From Sphingobium sp. YR768 (GTDB lineage Bacteria; Pseudomonadota; Alphaproteobacteria; Sphingomonadales; Sphingomonadaceae): a stretch of 64,000 nt of DNA. A program made the position numbers and the translations under genes. The DNA lies in the NCBI RefSeq assembly GCF_900111125.1, contig NZ_FOGE01000004.1, forward strand, positions 1-64,000, given 5' to 3'. The notes below the pieces were generated by a model. That model made no database searches. It saw nothing but the letters and a program-made list of their open reading frames with translations, and was not told the DNA's origin. Numbering within the stretch: the stretch's first letter is position 1; the number at the start of each line of letters is the position of its first letter. Positions 62,468 to 64,000 of this stretch are shown one piece after another.

Positions 62468-64000
62468 ATGCGGCTGGTAAAGGCGCGCTTCGATGGGTTT
62501 CGCCTCCTCGACGGTCTCGAATTCGACTTCTCGGTCGACCCGCAGAAGAACATCACCGTCGTTCGCGCAGCGAATGAGAGCGGGAAGACAACCCTGCTGA
62601 CCGCGTTGCAATGGGCGCTCTTCGGCGACGAGGCGCTTCCTTCAGGCTACACCACGTTCAACATGGACGTACCGAGTGGAACAGTTGCGGAAACGATCGG
62701 CGAGGTGATCTATGAGGTACAGGGCAAGAAGGGATATCAGCGGTTCCGCCTGATCCGCTCACTCGTCGATCGGGCAGGCGCCCCGGTCCGTGCCAAGTCG
62801 ACGGCGCAGCTTTATGAAGTGACGTCGCGCGGGTCGGTCGAAATACCGAATGTCGCGGCGCATCTCTCCAACCACATGCCCTCAGAGTTGCGGGAAGTGT
62901 TTTTCACCGATGGCGATAGTGCGCTCAGCTTCATCCAGGGCAGGACTGCCGAGCAGCAAAAGCGGGTCCGGAAGGCGATCGAGCAGATGATGGGCTTGCC
63001 TCTCCTGGAGGTGGCTGTCGAGCATGTCCGCAAGGCAGAGAAGGATATCCGGTCCAAAGCCGATGCGGCAGCCGGCAGCCAGGAATTGCACGAAACCCGC
63101 GTCGCGCTCGAGGCAATCGACGCCTCCATGCCCGACCTTGAAGCCAAGCTCGCGACGACCACCGATGAGATCGCGAACCTGTCGGACCTGTTCGCTCGCG
63201 CTGATCGGGAACTGCAGGAAGCGCTGAAACGCGGCAATCGCGAGGAAATCGCCAAGGAGCTGAAGGACGTCCAGGAGCAGCAGAATGCGTGCGAAGCGCG
63301 CATGAAGGCAGCCGATCTCGCGCAGGCTGATCTTATCGCCAACAAAGAGTTCGCCAGCGAAATGATGAAGGGGAAGCTCCAAAAGGCCGGAGCGATCCTC
63401 GACGATCTGCGGACCAAGGGCGAAATCCCGAGCGCTACGATTCCTGTGCTCGAAGATCGGCTGACCCATAGCGACTGCATCTGCGGCGAATCGCTTGATG
63501 TGCATCATCCGGATGGTGCCCGGCGTCGGGCGGCGATCGAGGATTTGATTGAGCGCAGTAGAGAGACCGACGCGCTTAAATCGAAGATATCAGACCTGTA
63601 TTTTGAAGGCCGGGGGCTCTTCGAAGCACGCGAGCCGACGTGGGCCGACAAATATGCGGCCGCCTTTGTCGCCCGGTCGCGGGAACAGAGCCTGTTTGAG
63701 AAGCTTGGCCAGACGGTTGCTGACCTCGATGCGCGGCTCGACAAGGTCAAGAACGACGACGTCCAACGTGCGCGCGAAATGCGCGACACCTACCTCAAGC
63801 AGCTTGGCGAAAAGCGAGACAGCGCCACGCGCCTCGATGTCTCCTTGCGCAATCGCCGGGACCAGCGTGCCGAACTTGAGAAGAAAGTGTCCACGCTCCT
63901 CGCGCGAGAAAACAAGGGCAAGCGTTTCGGAGCAGAGTTGCTGGCTGCCCAGGACATCCGCAAAATCGTCGAGCAAACTTTGGAGATCATGAAGACGCGG
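62468..64000 (+). CDS. SMC/Rad50-like ATPase, 5' part (cut by window end)
   Basis: The frame is open for at least 511 codons. The N-terminal ATP-binding half has Walker A AANESGKTT (Lys40), with Ala where Gly is usual at the first position, followed by LLTALQWALFGD. A ligand-contact region EVFFTDGDSALSFIQG follows. Long coiled coils begin at about residue 190. CxCG at Cys337/Cys339 (SDCICGESLD) looks like a zinc hook or zinc-ribbon turn. DndD and similar SMC-type defence ATPases share this layout. The Walker B half should lie beyond the window. Confidence 0.78.
   Translation, partial: MRLVKARFDGFRLLDGLEFDFSVDPQKNITVVRAANESGKTTLLTALQWALFGDEALPSGYTTFNMDVPSGTVAETIGEVIYEVQGKKGYQRFRLIRSLVDRAGAPVRAKSTAQLYEVTSRGSVEIPNVAAHLSNHMPSELREVFFTDGDSALSFIQGRTAEQQKRVRKAIEQMMGLPLLEVAVEHVRKAEKDIRSKADAAAGSQELHETRVALEAIDASMPDLEAKLATTTDEIANLSDLFARADRELQEALKRGNREEIAKELKDVQEQQNACEARMKAADLAQADLIANKEFASEMMKGKLQKAGAILDDLRTKGEIPSATIPVLEDRLTHSDCICGESLDVHHPDGARRRAAIEDLIERSRETDALKSKISDLYFEGRGLFEAREPTWADKYAAAFVARSREQSLFEKLGQTVADLDARLDKVKNDDVQRAREMRDTYLKQLGEKRDSATRLDVSLRNRRDQRAELEKKVSTLLARENKGKRFGAELLAAQDIRKIVEQTLEIMKTR

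Larger units (their letters stand above)
3856..64000. mobile_element. Integrative and conjugative element (ICE), left end and most of body; right end outside window
   Basis: A tRNA-Gly 3' fragment, a DUF4102 tyrosine integrase, a complete Trb-type mating-pair system with coupling protein, two efflux systems, a metabolic island and an anti-phage locus occur in one continuous stretch with no intervening housekeeping genes. That composition indicates an ICE. No relaxase, origin of transfer, partition genes or intact tRNA-Gly is seen, so these must lie past 64000 or be missing. Whether all cargo belongs to one element or to nested insertions cannot be decided from this window. Confidence 0.7.

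Noticed and set aside
1-64000. CRISPR array, rRNA or riboswitch
   Set aside because: No regularly spaced direct repeats, rRNA segments or recognisable riboswitch cores were seen in the intergenic regions.

Overview
This is a high-GC alphaproteobacterial window. The guaA neighbourhood, the protein style and the Trb-type transfer genes suggest a sphingomonad (Sphingobium, Novosphingobium, Sphingomonas or a relative). That placement is an inference, because no rRNA or other species marker is present.

Layout. Positions 1-3855 look like chromosome: the end of an IS3-type element that interrupts a guaA-associated integrase fragment, then guaA and an MFS drug exporter. At 3856-3900 there is a 45-bp copy of the 3' half of a tRNA-Gly(GCC) gene, followed at 4081 by a tyrosine recombinase. 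From there to the right edge everything is best read as one integrative and conjugative element (ICE), whose other end lies outside the window.

ICE cargo, left to right. (1) 5.8-9.8 kb: small oxidoreductase genes (old yellow enzyme, AhpD-like protein, putative quinol monooxygenase) with a divergent LysR regulator. (2) 10.0-24.1 kb: a hypoxia/carbon-storage island with PHA synthase, a MaoC-phosphotransacylase fusion, acetate kinase, an enoyl-ACP reductase-like protein, phasin, FixL/FixJ oxygen-sensing regulators, a lone receiver protein, two universal stress proteins, a small beta-helical protein and a P-type cation ATPase. Four GTACGTAG-like motifs resembling FixJ sites occur before transcription units here. 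(3) 24.2-39.9 kb: an efflux island with an outer-membrane factor, adaptor and two ABC-2 exporter genes (RbbA/YhhJ-like), a TetR regulator with two matching operators, three envelope proteins, then an outer-membrane factor, adaptor and RND pump. (4) 40.0-53.4 kb: the transfer region, with a LysR regulator, a small TrbK-like protein and trbI-G-F-L-K-J-E-D-C-B, a ribbon-helix-helix protein and traG on the minus strand. No relaxase is in the window. (5) 53.8-64.0 kb and beyond: a single-strand DNA phosphorothioation locus. It holds an SspA-like cysteine desulfurase, SspB (DUF4007), SspC (ATPase) and SspD (PAPS-reductase family), followed without gaps by a PLD-helicase fusion, a 75-residue protein and an SMC-like ATPase cut by the window edge. 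The last three have the position of the SspFGH restriction module.

How it fits together. The element would carry oxygen-responsive carbon storage and stress protection, two export systems and a modification-based anti-phage system on a self-transmissible backbone. The most interesting part is the Ssp island beside the transfer genes. The FixJ-like motifs and the paired TetR operators are specific, testable regulatory predictions.
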